Assembly (NCBI GenBank): GCA_027621175.1
Contig: JAQCCM010000005.1
Span: 1 to 64,000, forward strand
Origin: Bacteroidota bacterium
GTDB taxonomy: Bacteria; Bacteroidota; Bacteroidia; Flavobacteriales; Flavobacteriaceae
Length of the DNA stretch: 64,000 nt
Reading direction: 5' to 3'
In this document: one piece after another, positions 16,722 through 25,997 of the stretch
Layout: every line of letters starts with the position of its first letter
Position numbering within the stretch: position 1 is the first letter of the stretch
The notes under the pieces: generated by a model
Databases searched by the model: none
What the model saw: the letters and a program-made list of their open reading frames with translations, nothing else
Told to the model about the DNA's origin: nothing
Program-made: the position numbers and the translations under genes

Positions 16722-18923
16722 ATGACAACGAAAGAGATTAATGAAAATGCACAGATTGCGCAAGAGTATAAAAACTTGCTTCGCAACACGTATTTGTCGT
16801 TGTCAGCAGCAGATAAAAAATTAATCCGATTGGCTTTTGAAACAGCCGTTGATGCCCACAAAGACCAACGAAGAAAAAGCGGCGAACCCTATATTTTACA
16901 TCCAATTGCGGTAGCGCAAATAGTTGCTGACCAAATAGGTTTAGGAGCAACTTCTATTGCAGCAGCACTATTACACGATGTGGTTGAAGACACCTCTTTG
17001 ACTTTAGCGGACATTGAACTAATGTTTGGTAAAAGCGTTGCCAAAATTGTAGATGGTCTCACTAAAATATCAAAATTAAGCAAAGACAAACGCGTATCAG
17101 TACAAGCTGAAAACTTCAAAAAGATGCTGTTAACCATGAACGACGATGTTCGGGTGATACTCATTAAAATTGGAGATCGACTGCACAACATGATGACGCT
17201 GGAGTTTATGCCAGAAGAAAAACAAGTGCGTATTGCTTCTGAAACCCTTTATATCTATGCGCCATTGGCGCATCGAATTGGGATGTACAACATAAAGACA
17301 CAGCTGGAGGATTTGGCGCTTAAATACACCGAACCCGATGTTTTTACTGCCATTGAACAAAAAATTAAAGAAAGTGAAGATGAGCAAATTGATTACATCG
17401 ATAACTTCACAGAGCAATTGCAAAGTCATTTGACAAAAGAGCGCATAAGGTTTAAAACGGAAGGGAGGTTTAAAAGCATTTTTTCTATACGCAGGAAAAT
17501 GCAACTCAAAAACAAAAACTTTGATGAGGTCTTTGATCGATTTGCGGTACGTATCATATATAAATCCACACCCAAACAAGAGAAATTTTTGGCTTGGAAA
17601 ATATATTCCATAGTAACCGATCATTTTCAACCCAATCCGACGCGTCTTCGAGACTGGATATCTTCACCAAAATCTACAGGTTACGAAGCGTTGCACATCA
17701 CTGTTGTTGGTCCAGAGGGCAAGTGGATTGAAGTCCAAATTCGATCGGAGCGTATGCACGAAATTGCCGAAAAAGGATATGCAGCACATTTTAAATATAA
17801 GCACGGAAACCAGAACGAGGGAGGAATGGAGCTTTGGCTTAACAGGCTTCGAGAAGTTTTAGAGTCGCAAGAAGCAGATGCTGTTGATTTTGTCAAAGAA
17901 TTTAAACTCAATCTTTATGCCAGCGAAATTTTTGTCTTCACACCACAAGGAGATTTAAAATCCCTTCCTAAAGGAGCTACGCCCGTTGATTTTGCTTATG
18001 CTATTCATAGCGAGGTAGGCGAAAAAACAAGAGGTGCTCGGATTAACGGAAAAATTGTTCCCTTAAATTCAGTGCTTAGCAGTGGCGACCAAGTTGAAAT
18101 CATTACTTCCGAAACGGCTAAACCCAATTCCAGTTGGCTGGACTTTGTGATTACTTCAAAAGCACGTTCCGCAATTAGAACTGCGCTAAGATCTGAAGAG
18201 CGAGAAATCTCTGAAGAAGGAAAAGAACTCTTAAGGCGAAAGTTGCGGCAAATGAAATTTAAATTTAGCGACCGCATCATTAATGCAATGGTATCCTATT
18301 TCAAGCTCAAAACCAGTTTGGATTTGTATTACCGCATAGGGATTGGAACGATTGACAATAAAATGCTGAAAAAATTTGCTGCTGAGGAAAATAGCCGATT
18401 TTGGCAATTCCTTAAGCGTCGCCCGTCGGATAAATCAAAACAAAAAGAGATAAATATTGGTCAAATCTCCTCTTTTTATGACATGTTGGTTTTTGGTAAA
18501 AATCAAGAGACTCTTGACTACACACTAAGCCCATGTTGCAACCCCATTGCTGGAGACGAAGTTTTTGGTTTTGTTTCAATCAATGACGGAATCAAAGTGC
18601 ACAAAAACGAGTGCCCAAATGCTATTAGCTTACACTCCAACTACGGGTATAGAGTGGTTAGCGCCAAATGGTTAGATTCATCAAAAGGCTATTTCAAGGC
18701 GAGTATTTGTCTTTCGGGTATAGACCGGATGGGACTTGTTAATGAAGTTACTAATTTAATTTCCAATGCGCATAATGTGGACATCACACAAATTCATTTT
18801 GATACAGAAAATGGCACATTTAAAGGGGATATCAAACTAGAAATACGTCATGCTGCAACCCTTTATGTACTCATTAATAAGCTAGAAAAAGTAACTGGAA
18901 TTGACAAAGTTGTACGGGATTAA
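16722..18923 (+). CDS. Bifunctional (p)ppGpp synthetase/hydrolase, Rel/SpoT family
   Basis: A 733-residue long RelA-SpoT homologue that makes and degrades the alarmone (p)ppGpp. Hydrolase domain: about 25-200, with H85-D86 in ALLHDVVEDTSLT and the SGEPYILHPIAVA entry, so the metal site is intact. Synthetase: about 230-360 (RFKSIFSIRRKMQ, FDEVFDRFAVRIIY, SSPKSTGYEALHITV, VEVQIRSxxMHEIAE type). TGS at about 405-465 (FVFTPQGDLKSLPKGATPVDFAYAIH), a zinc-finger/conserved-Cys region (LSPCCNPIAGDEVFGF) and a C-terminal ACT domain follow. It is the only RSH gene in this window. Short spacing suggests co-transcription with the methyltransferase. Confidence 0.95.
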   Translation: MTTKEINENAQIAQEYKNLLRNTYLSLSAADKKLIRLAFETAVDAHKDQRRKSGEPYILHPIAVAQIVADQIGLGATSIAAALLHDVVEDTSLTLADIELMFGKSVAKIVDGLTKISKLSKDKRVSVQAENFKKMLLTMNDDVRVILIKIGDRLHNMMTLEFMPEEKQVRIASETLYIYAPLAHRIGMYNIKTQLEDLALKYTEPDVFTAIEQKIKESEDEQIDYIDNFTEQLQSHLTKERIRFKTEGRFKSIFSIRRKMQLKNKNFDEVFDRFAVRIIYKSTPKQEKFLAWKIYSIVTDHFQPNPTRLRDWISSPKSTGYEALHITVVGPEGKWIEVQIRSERMHEIAEKGYAAHFKYKHGNQNEGGMELWLNRLREVLESQEADAVDFVKEFKLNLYASEIFVFTPQGDLKSLPKGATPVDFAYAIHSEVGEKTRGARINGKIVPLNSVLSSGDQVEIITSETAKPNSSWLDFVITSKARSAIRTALRSEEREISEEGKELLRRKLRQMKFKFSDRIINAMVSYFKLKTSLDLYYRIGIGTIDNKMLKKFAAEENSRFWQFLKRRPSDKSKQKEINIGQISSFYDMLVFGKNQETLDYTLSPCCNPIAGDEVFGFVSINDGIKVHKNECPNAISLHSNYGYRVVSAKWLDSSKGYFKASICLSGIDRMGLVNEVTNLISNAHNVDITQIHFDTENGTFKGDIKLEIRHAATLYVLINKLEKVTGIDKVVRD

Positions 18924-18942
18924 AATCGGTTACGTATCTTTG
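18910..18942 (+). promoter_or_regulatory. Promoter of the fur-like/purA operon
   Basis: TTG (18910-18912) and TATCTTTG (18935-18942) match the Bacteroidota -33 and -7 elements with 22 bases between. The -7 element ends 17 bases before the ATG at 18960. This is the best-formed promoter I see in the window; it begins inside the end of the Rel/SpoT gene. Confidence 0.65.
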
Positions 18943-18959
18943 TATTTGGTCTTATCTAT

Positions 18960-19400
18960 ATGAAAAACGAATTTGAAATAGTCAAGCGTGTTTTTGTTCA
19001 GTTTTTAGACAGCAACGGGCATCGAAAAACACCCGAACGCTTTGCTATTCTGGAAGAAATATATTTGAGTGATGAGCACTTTGATATCGAATCGCTTTAC
19101 ATAAAGATGAAGAACAAAAATTATCGTGTAAGTCGTGCTACGCTTTACAATACCATCGAGCTTTTATTGGCTTGTGGCTTGGTGCGCAAGCATCAATTTG
19201 GGTTGCAACATGCACAATATGAAAAATCATATTTTGACAAACAACACGATCATGTAATTCTAACCGATACCGGTGACGTAAAAGAGTTTTGCGACCCTCG
19301 TATTCAAGCAATAAAACAAACCATTGAAGAAGTTTTTGATATTGATATACACGCACACTCCTTGTATTTTTACGGCACTAAAAAAAAATCAACTAAATAA
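18960..19400 (+). CDS. Fur-family transcriptional regulator
   Basis: A 146-residue ferric-uptake-regulator homologue: winged helix (about 5-90, with [19 protein letters not shown] as recognition helix) and a dimerisation/metal domain with [17 protein letters not shown]. The usual structural zinc CxxC after the His cluster is absent: the two Cys positions are L101 and T104, although the sequence around them (DxG, EFCDP) is family-like. H96, H98, E109 and H131/H133 remain as candidate regulatory-metal ligands, and C72 and C111 are the only cysteines. It could be a Fur, Zur or PerR-type sensor. It begins the unit that continues with purA after 9 bases. Confidence 0.9.
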   Translation: MKNEFEIVKRVFVQFLDSNGHRKTPERFAILEEIYLSDEHFDIESLYIKMKNKNYRVSRATLYNTIELLLACGLVRKHQFGLQHAQYEKSYFDKQHDHVILTDTGDVKEFCDPRIQAIKQTIEEVFDIDIHAHSLYFYGTKKKSTK

Positions 19401-19409
19401 AAACCATTC

Positions 19410-20693
19410 ATGGCCATTGACTTACTCTTAGGCTTGCAGTGGGGCGACGAAGGAAAGGGCAAAATAGTAGATGTACTTACAAAAAAGTATGACATTATTG
19501 CTCGTTTTCAAGGCGGACCAAATGCAGGACACACACTAGAATTTGAAGGAATTAAGCACGTTTTACACACGATTCCCTCAGGCATTTTCCACCCAAAAGC
19601 TATCAATTTAGTTGGGAATGGTGTCGTGATTGACCCCGTTATTTTCAAACAAGAATTAGAAAACCTGGCACCTTTCAATATCAATATTCGTGAATCCTTG
19701 CTGGTATCTAGAAAGGCGCATCTAATTTTACCTACACATCGCTTATTGGATGCCGCCTCAGAAATGGCAAAGGGAAAAGCTAAAATTGGATCAACCCTAA
19801 AGGGAATTGGCCCAACTTACATGGACAAAACAGGCAGAAACGGTATCCGAATTGGAGATATTGAGCTTCCTAACTGGAAAGATAAATATGCTGCATTGCG
19901 AGATAAGCACCTAGCCATGATTGAAGACATGAAGGTTTCTTTGGAATTCTCTATCGAAGACTTAGAAACGGCTTTCTTTGAAGCAGTAGCGTATTTAAAA
20001 TCAGCTATTTCTTTTGTAGATAGCGAAGAATACCTTCGAATTGCACAACAAAACAAACAGCCAATTTTAGCTGAGGGTGCGCAAGGTTCACTACTGGATA
20101 TTGATTTTGGTACCTACCCTTTTGTAACCTCTTCTAATACCACTGCCGCTGGAGCATGCACAGGGTTAGGCATAGCACCAAATAGAATTGGTGAGGTTTT
20201 TGGGATTTTCAAAGCATACACCACTCGCGTGGGAAGCGGTCCTTTTCCAACAGAACTTTTTGACGAAACGGGCGAAACTATGGGTCGTGTTGGGCATGAA
20301 TTTGGCGCAACAACAGGAAGAGCAAGGCGCTGTGGTTGGCTCGATTTGGTGGCTTTAAAATATGCTGTTGAAATAAATGGAGTTACCCAACTGATGATGA
20401 TGAAAGGCGATGTGCTTTCTGGATTTGATGCACTTAAGGTATGTACGGCTTACACATACAGAGGAGAAACGATTCAACACCTCCCCTATTCGTTACATGC
20501 TGATGAACTAACGCCACAATACACTACATTGAAGGGTTGGAAAGAAGATCTGACAGCTATGCGAAGTGAAAACGAATTGCCAGAAACTTTCAACGAATAC
20601 GTCGCTTTCATCGAAGATTTTGTGCAAACACCTATACGTATCGTTTCTGTTGGTCCAGACCGAACTCAAACCATTTTTCGTTCCTCTGAATAA
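19410..20693 (+). CDS. purA: Adenylosuccinate synthetase
   Basis: A 427-residue PurA, which joins aspartate to IMP with GTP in the first committed step to AMP. The N-terminal P-loop GLQWGDEGKGKIVD, the IMP/aspartate motifs GGPNAGHT and HTIPSGIF, GSTLKGIGPTYMDK, the GTP-binding AEGAQGSLLDIDFGTYPFVT and the C-terminal VSVGPDRTQTI are all present. Length is normal. It is cytoplasmic. It lies 9 bases after the Fur-family gene and abuts the OstA-like gene with no spacer, so the three are likely one transcript. Confidence 0.97.
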   Translation: MAIDLLLGLQWGDEGKGKIVDVLTKKYDIIARFQGGPNAGHTLEFEGIKHVLHTIPSGIFHPKAINLVGNGVVIDPVIFKQELENLAPFNINIRESLLVSRKAHLILPTHRLLDAASEMAKGKAKIGSTLKGIGPTYMDKTGRNGIRIGDIELPNWKDKYAALRDKHLAMIEDMKVSLEFSIEDLETAFFEAVAYLKSAISFVDSEEYLRIAQQNKQPILAEGAQGSLLDIDFGTYPFVTSSNTTAAGACTGLGIAPNRIGEVFGIFKAYTTRVGSGPFPTELFDETGETMGRVGHEFGATTGRARRCGWLDLVALKYAVEINGVTQLMMMKGDVLSGFDALKVCTAYTYRGETIQHLPYSLHADELTPQYTTLKGWKEDLTAMRSENELPETFNEYVAFIEDFVQTPIRIVSVGPDRTQTIFRSSE

Positions 20694-22343
20694 ATGTTCA
20701 TGAAAGCTGTGTTCCACTCTTGCTTGTTGTTGCTTTTATCTTTTGGTTTAGGTGCGCAAGAACAAGAAATTGAAATACGAAAAGCGGGGTCTTTCAAGCT
20801 TGACCAAGAGAACTTTCCAGGTGCAAATATTTTAACAAAAAGTGAAACCCAACAGGTACATTTGGTGCACCAAGGCATGGACGTATGGTCTGACAAGGCT
20901 TTTTTTTACAAAACCGAGAATAGGTTTGATGCGATTGGAAACGTACGTATTGAACAAGGGGATAGTTTAGTACTGACAAGTAAACGGGTCAACTATGATG
21001 GAAAAAGCAAATTGGCCGTTGCAAAAGAAAATGTAGTCCTTGACAACAAAGAGATGCTGCTCAAAACAGATACACTCTATTTTGATCGCATTGCTGATAA
21101 GGCATACTACCCATCAAGCGGAACGCTATACGATAGCCTAACCACCATCACAAGCAAACAAGGGACCTATATCTCAGAAAGTAAGAAGTATCAATTTGAA
21201 AATCAAGTTGTTATTACAAATCCAGACTTTACGCTGACTTCTGCCCGTATGGATTTCTACACAGACATCAAACACGCTTTTTTCTACGGAAAAACAACAA
21301 TTATTGGACAAGATTATGTGATACGCTGCAAAAACGGGTTTTACGATACGCAACGCAAATTAGGATACTTTAAAAAAGAGGCATCTGTAGATTATGATAA
21401 TCGAAATATCATTGGAGACAGTATTTACTTTGACGATACGAAAAAGTATGCGGCTGCCACACAAAACATCCGAATAACAGATACCATAAACAACACTTTT
21501 CTCACTGGAAATTACGGCCAAATTTTTAAAGCGAAAGACTCCGCGATGGTTACGCATAGAGCAGTAGCTATTAATTTAGTAGAACAAGACTCGCTATTTA
21601 TTCATGCAGACACCCTCATAGCTACAGGACCACCAGAAGAACGAATTCTGCGAGGATTCCACGATGTACGCATTTTTAAAGAAGACCTGAGTGGAAAAAC
21701 AGACTCCATTCATTTCAATCAAAAAAATGGGCGTGCCAGACTCATCAGACGCCCCATGAGCGAAAAAGAATTACAGTTTTTGACTCCGCAAGAAATCGCT
21801 GAAAGAAATCCTATCTTATGGTCGGGGGAAAGTCAAATGACAGGCGATGAGATTCATTTGACTATTGATATGAAAAAGGAAGTTTTGGATTCATTATTAA
21901 TTTACAACAATGCATTTGTTGTTGAACAAGACACCCTTGACACCGCAAATTTCAATCAAATCAAAGGATTGCAACTGAAAGGAAAGTTTAATGGACGTAG
22001 TTTAGAAACCGTAGATGTTATTCAAAATACAGAGATGGTTTACTATTTATATGACGACGAAACCTTAGATCTTGTTGGAATTGACAAGGCCTTTTGTAGT
22101 GCCTTAAGACTTACTTTTGAAGAAAGCGCTATAGATAAAGTAACGTTTTTTACAGATCCAGATGGTATCGTTTACCCTCCAGATGAACTTCCTGCGAACA
22201 CACGTCAATTACTAGGTTTTTCTTGGCGAGAAGATGAACGCATCTACAAAAAAGAAGATCTTTTTGATGGAATTGATTTAGAGCCCTATTCGATGCAGAT
22301 CATGCCTATGCTGGTAAAAGCACCCTTAAAGCTAAAACAATAA
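20694..22343 (+). CDS. OstA/LptA-like LPS-transport organic solvent tolerance protein
   Basis: A 549-residue secreted protein. Signal peptide: about 1-22 (LSFGLGAQ). The rest is a long series of OstA-type beta-jellyroll repeats, with recurrent D-x-L-x-F/Y-D and A-x-G-N-V motifs such as RFDAIGNVRIEQGDSLVLTS and DKEMLLKTDTLYFDRI. OstA domains form the periplasmic bridge that carries lipopolysaccharide to the outer membrane (LptA, and the N-terminal domain of LptD). At this length and without a C-terminal barrel it is the extended OstA-like protein of Bacteroidota rather than LptD. The gene abuts purA; an ATG two codons on (20700) is also a possible start. Confidence 0.88.
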   Translation: MFMKAVFHSCLLLLLSFGLGAQEQEIEIRKAGSFKLDQENFPGANILTKSETQQVHLVHQGMDVWSDKAFFYKTENRFDAIGNVRIEQGDSLVLTSKRVNYDGKSKLAVAKENVVLDNKEMLLKTDTLYFDRIADKAYYPSSGTLYDSLTTITSKQGTYISESKKYQFENQVVITNPDFTLTSARMDFYTDIKHAFFYGKTTIIGQDYVIRCKNGFYDTQRKLGYFKKEASVDYDNRNIIGDSIYFDDTKKYAAATQNIRITDTINNTFLTGNYGQIFKAKDSAMVTHRAVAINLVEQDSLFIHADTLIATGPPEERILRGFHDVRIFKEDLSGKTDSIHFNQKNGRARLIRRPMSEKELQFLTPQEIAERNPILWSGESQMTGDEIHLTIDMKKEVLDSLLIYNNAFVVEQDTLDTANFNQIKGLQLKGKFNGRSLETVDVIQNTEMVYYLYDDETLDLVGIDKAFCSALRLTFEESAIDKVTFFTDPDGIVYPPDELPANTRQLLGFSWREDERIYKKEDLFDGIDLEPYSMQIMPMLVKAPLKLKQ

Positions 22344-22348
22344 TCGCC

Positions 22349-23539
22349 ATGCAAAAATTAGGGGTATTATTTGAAAAGCATCAAGCGCAAACTACAACCT
22401 ATCCAATGGGCATAGAAATTATCCGTGCTAAAGGCTGTTATTTATATGACCAAAACAACAAACGGTATTTGGATTTGATTGCAGGGGTATCAGCATGTAG
22501 TTTGGGGCATAGGCATCCAAAGGTAGTGCGCGCCATAAAAAAGCAACTTCGAAAGTATCTACACGTCATGGTTTATGGCGAATTTGTGCAAAAGGAGCCT
22601 GTACTGCTAACAAAATTATTAGCGGACAACTTACCAAATCCCTTAGATACCACATATCTAACCAATTCAGGAACAGAAGCAATAGAGGGTGCGCTAAAAT
22701 TAGCCAAACGCGTAACGGGACGTGCGGAAATCATTGCTGCGAATAACGCTTATCACGGCAATACGATGGGCGCCATGAGTGTTATGGGGTACGAAGAAAG
22801 AAAAAGTGCATACCGCCCATTAATACCAGGCACACTATTCATTGATTTTAATGATTTTGATGCCGTTGATCAAATTACAACAAAAACCGCTGCGATCATT
22901 CTAGAAACCATTCAAGGGGGTGCAGGATTTATTCAGCCGGAAAAAGAGTATTTAAAACGCGTCAAAAAACGCTGTGAAGAAGTTGGTGCCTTACTGATCT
23001 TAGATGAAATTCAACCAGGAATGGGCAGAACAGGAAAATTATTTGCCTTCATGGATCATGGGATTGTACCTGATATTTTAGTCACCGGAAAAGGGCTAGG
23101 TGGCGGACTTCCAGTGGGTGCATTTATTGCGGCGCAGCATCATATGGCTCAGCTAAAAGAAGCCCCTTCGCTAGGTCACATTACTACTTTTGGTGGAAAT
23201 CCAGTCATTGCAGCTGCATGCAGAGCAACACTTTCTACCATTTTAAGCCGTAATTTGATGGCAGAAACACTAAAAAAAGAACAGCTTTTTCGCGAATTAC
23301 TCCTACACAAAAAAATTAAAGAAATTAGAGGGAAAGGGTTGATGTTAGCCTTGATTATGGATTCCCCTGAGACTGCACAACAACTTGTAAAACAATCTAT
23401 TAAGAATGGATTATTGCTATTCTTTCTATTATTTGAACCCAAAGCAGTACGTATTTCGCCTCCGCTTACTATCAGTAAAAAACAAATAAAACACGCCTGT
23501 CAAAAAATCTTACAGGTCTTAGATGGTTTAAACTGTTGA
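22349..23539 (+). CDS. Class III PLP-dependent aminotransferase
   Basis: A 396-residue fold-type-I aminotransferase. Seen: YLDLIAGVSACSLGHRHPKV, YLTNSGTEAIEGALKLAK, NNAYHGNTMGAMSVMG, LDEIQPGMGRTGKLFAF and the PLP lysine in ILVTGKGLGGGLPVGAF. The substrate is not clear. The family includes acetylornithine, 4-aminobutyrate and ornithine aminotransferases, and automated names such as aspartate aminotransferase family protein are not informative. It lacks the Cys-rich insertion seen in the neighbouring RocD. It starts 5 bases after the OstA-like gene, so it is probably co-transcribed with it. Confidence 0.9.
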   Translation: MQKLGVLFEKHQAQTTTYPMGIEIIRAKGCYLYDQNNKRYLDLIAGVSACSLGHRHPKVVRAIKKQLRKYLHVMVYGEFVQKEPVLLTKLLADNLPNPLDTTYLTNSGTEAIEGALKLAKRVTGRAEIIAANNAYHGNTMGAMSVMGYEERKSAYRPLIPGTLFIDFNDFDAVDQITTKTAAIILETIQGGAGFIQPEKEYLKRVKKRCEEVGALLILDEIQPGMGRTGKLFAFMDHGIVPDILVTGKGLGGGLPVGAFIAAQHHMAQLKEAPSLGHITTFGGNPVIAAACRATLSTILSRNLMAETLKKEQLFRELLLHKKIKEIRGKGLMLALIMDSPETAQQLVKQSIKNGLLLFFLLFEPKAVRISPPLTISKKQIKHACQKILQVLDGLNC

Positions 23540-23579
23540 TTACTTTGTTGAAAATTGTACGTTTGACATAACGTAAAAA

Positions 23580-23601
23580 ATAAATCTATATGTAGATTTA
23601 T
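23580..23601. repeat. 9-bp inverted repeat before the TPR gene
   Basis: ATAAATCTA (23580-23588), spacer TATG, TAGATTTAT (23593-23601), a perfect dyad. It sits 16 bases before the ATG at 23617 and after the aminotransferase stop. No T run follows on the plus strand, so an operator or promoter-overlapping site is as likely as a terminator. Confidence 0.45.
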
Positions 23602-23616
23602 AACATATATCTGATT

Positions 23617-25002
23617 ATGGATTTTCAATTTGGTGATTTTTTTGAACAAGCCGTTTCTCGTTTCGAGCTAATGCTCAAAACAAATGAAATCCAGTTTTTT
23701 GATGCGACAGAATTTGAAGAGATTGGCCAGTATTACATTGATACCGCTAATTTGAGTATGGCAAAAAAAGCCATTGAGGTTGGACTGAGTCAACATCCAG
23801 AATCCACCGAGCTTACCCTATTGCTTGTGGAATATTATATTCTGACCAATGCTTTCGACGAAGCACGATTATTATTGGACAACCTATTGTCATTCGAGCC
23901 ATTTAACGAATATGCTTATCAGCATATGGCCGTCATTCAATCCAAATCAAATCAACACCAAGAAGCTATTGAAAGCCTAAAAAAAGGATTGTCATTTAGC
24001 AGTTTTAAATACGAATTTCATTCTCTTTTGGCAATGGAATATTTGCATCTCGACGAGTATTTTATGGCAAAAGAGTATTTCATCAAGTGTTTAGAGGCGG
24101 AAGTAACTGACAACCACTCGTTATACAATATCATTTATTGCTTTGAGTCATTAGAAGACATAGATGGAGCCATCACTTACATGAACGAATTCTTAAACAA
24201 AGACCCGTATAACGAAGTTGCATGGCATCAATTAGGGAGACAATATTTGGCAAAGAAGATGTATGAACAGGCCATTACGGCTTTTGATTTTGCTATTATT
24301 TGTGACGATAGTTTTATTGGTGCATACCTCGAATTGGGGAAAGCCCTAGAACATTTAGGAAGATTCAATGAAGCCATTAACCAATATGAAATTACGCTAA
24401 CCATTGACGATCCAACTGCATTTGCCTTGTTGCGCATTGGGGAGTGTCATCTTAAATTAGGTAACGACGCTTTAGGAGTTAAGTTTATCAAAAAAGCCAT
24501 CCACGAAGACCCGTTATTGGATAAAGGCTGGCTCTCTTTGTGTGAGTTTTACATGCAAAAAAATGCTTACGCAAAAGTGTTGCATTACGTAAAAAAAGCT
24601 GTGGAAATTGATAATACCCATACACACTATTGGCGGTTTTATGCACAAGCAAACAAAGCTTTAGGCCTTTTGGAAGAAGCAAATTTAGCATATAAACGTT
24701 TAACACATTTGGGCAACTATGAGGTGAAAACTTGGTTAGACTGGTCGCATGTGCTCTTGCAACTTCAAGAATATGATAGTGGCATTAAGGCATTGCGTCA
24801 AGGGATTGAATTTCACCCCGAAAATAGCCAATTGCACTATATGCTAGCAGGGTTTTATATGATGCAAGCTAAAGCTAGTGAAGCATCTTTCTTCTTGAAA
24901 AATGCATACTCCATAAACCCTAATGATCTTGAAGTATTTTACGAGACTTTCCCTACTTCAAAAACTTCACCCTTAGTAAAAGATACCTTAGCCCAATCGT
25001 AG
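23617..25002 (+). CDS. Tetratricopeptide repeat protein
   Basis: A 461-residue protein built of about 11-12 helix-turn-helix TPR units, e.g. AMEYLHLDEYFMAKEYFIKCLE, LGRQYLAKKMYEQAITAFDFAI, LGKALEHLGRFNEAINQYEI and WRFYAQANKALGLLEEANLAYKRL. There is no signal peptide and no extra domain, so it is a cytoplasmic protein-protein interaction scaffold. Its partner is not evident. The gene stands between the aminotransferase (77-base gap with an inverted repeat) and the DUF368 pair (50-base gap). Similar TPR proteins before DUF368 genes occur in other flavobacteria to my knowledge, but I cannot verify it here. Confidence 0.9.
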   Translation: MDFQFGDFFEQAVSRFELMLKTNEIQFFDATEFEEIGQYYIDTANLSMAKKAIEVGLSQHPESTELTLLLVEYYILTNAFDEARLLLDNLLSFEPFNEYAYQHMAVIQSKSNQHQEAIESLKKGLSFSSFKYEFHSLLAMEYLHLDEYFMAKEYFIKCLEAEVTDNHSLYNIIYCFESLEDIDGAITYMNEFLNKDPYNEVAWHQLGRQYLAKKMYEQAITAFDFAIICDDSFIGAYLELGKALEHLGRFNEAINQYEITLTIDDPTAFALLRIGECHLKLGNDALGVKFIKKAIHEDPLLDKGWLSLCEFYMQKNAYAKVLHYVKKAVEIDNTHTHYWRFYAQANKALGLLEEANLAYKRLTHLGNYEVKTWLDWSHVLLQLQEYDSGIKALRQGIEFHPENSQLHYMLAGFYMMQAKASEASFFLKNAYSINPNDLEVFYETFPTSKTSPLVKDTLAQS

Positions 25003-25052
25003 TTAGTTTGTATCGATTATGTAGTTTTACCAATCAATAACTCCCTTGTGGC

Positions 25053-25997
25053 ATGAAAGAGGCGCAAAAACAACACCTAATTACGTATATAAAAGGGATA
25101 GCCATGGGTGCAGCAGATGTAGTGCCTGGTGTTTCAGGTGGCACCATTGCGCTAATTACCCATATTTACGAGCGCCTTATCAGTGCTATTGATACCATCT
25201 CCCTGTCACTTGTCCTGCAACTCTTCACTTCTAATCGCAAAGTGGCTTGGGCTAAATTAGACGGAAGTTTCTTGCTTGCACTTAGCCTTGGGATTGGCAC
25301 GAGTATTTTACTTGTTACGGGTGGTGTTTCGTGGCTTCTTGAATATTTTCCTATTCCCCTTTGGGCATTCTTTTTTGGACTTATTTTAAGTAGTGCTTTT
25401 GTATTAAAAAGCTCGGTTTCTAATTGGAATTTAGGTTCCATATTGATGTTAATATTGGGCGGGGTGATTGCTTTTGGTATTGGGTTAGTTGCTCCGAGTC
25501 AAGGCTCTGAAAGTTTAATTTACCTGTTTTTCTGCGGAATGCTTGTCGTTATTGCTATGATACTTCCGGGTATTTCAGGAGCATTTATTCTCATTTTATT
25601 GGGGGCTTATGGAACCGCCTTAGATACAGTCGAACAACTAAAATCATTCGTTATTGATGGATTTATTGTGTTTGCCGTTATGGCAAGTGGTGGTTTGGTA
25701 GGATTAAAAGTTTTTGCGAAAATTCTTCGTTGGCTTTATACCACGTATAAAAATATGGTCCTGGCAACTATGATTGGATTTTTGTTGGGGTCATTGTATA
25801 AAGCGTGGCCATGGAAAGAAATAACCCAATACTATACCAACAGTAGTGGAGAACGTATGCCGCTCACTTCAGTTTCCGTTTTTCCAGATGTATTAAACGC
25901 AGATAACCACGTTATCCTTGCAGTATGTACTTTTTTTCTTGGGTTGATTTTATTGTTTTTGTTGGAGCGTTTAAGTAAAAGCAAACCGAATGAATAA
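25053..25997 (+). CDS. DUF368 membrane protein, putative undecaprenyl-phosphate translocase (copy 1)
   Basis: A 314-residue polytopic membrane protein of the DUF368 family. The hallmark GIAMGAADVVPGVSGGTIALI lies at about 15-35, and the repeated internal motif MILPGISGAFILILLGAY at about 172-190. About nine or ten spans are visible. In other bacteria DUF368 members (PopT) were shown to flip undecaprenyl phosphate back to the inner leaflet, recycling the carrier lipid of wall and LPS synthesis. That role is applied here by family only. It overlaps the second DUF368 gene by 8 bases. Confidence 0.88.
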   Translation: MKEAQKQHLITYIKGIAMGAADVVPGVSGGTIALITHIYERLISAIDTISLSLVLQLFTSNRKVAWAKLDGSFLLALSLGIGTSILLVTGGVSWLLEYFPIPLWAFFFGLILSSAFVLKSSVSNWNLGSILMLILGGVIAFGIGLVAPSQGSESLIYLFFCGMLVVIAMILPGISGAFILILLGAYGTALDTVEQLKSFVIDGFIVFAVMASGGLVGLKVFAKILRWLYTTYKNMVLATMIGFLLGSLYKAWPWKEITQYYTNSSGERMPLTSVSVFPDVLNADNHVILAVCTFFLGLILLFLLERLSKSKPNE

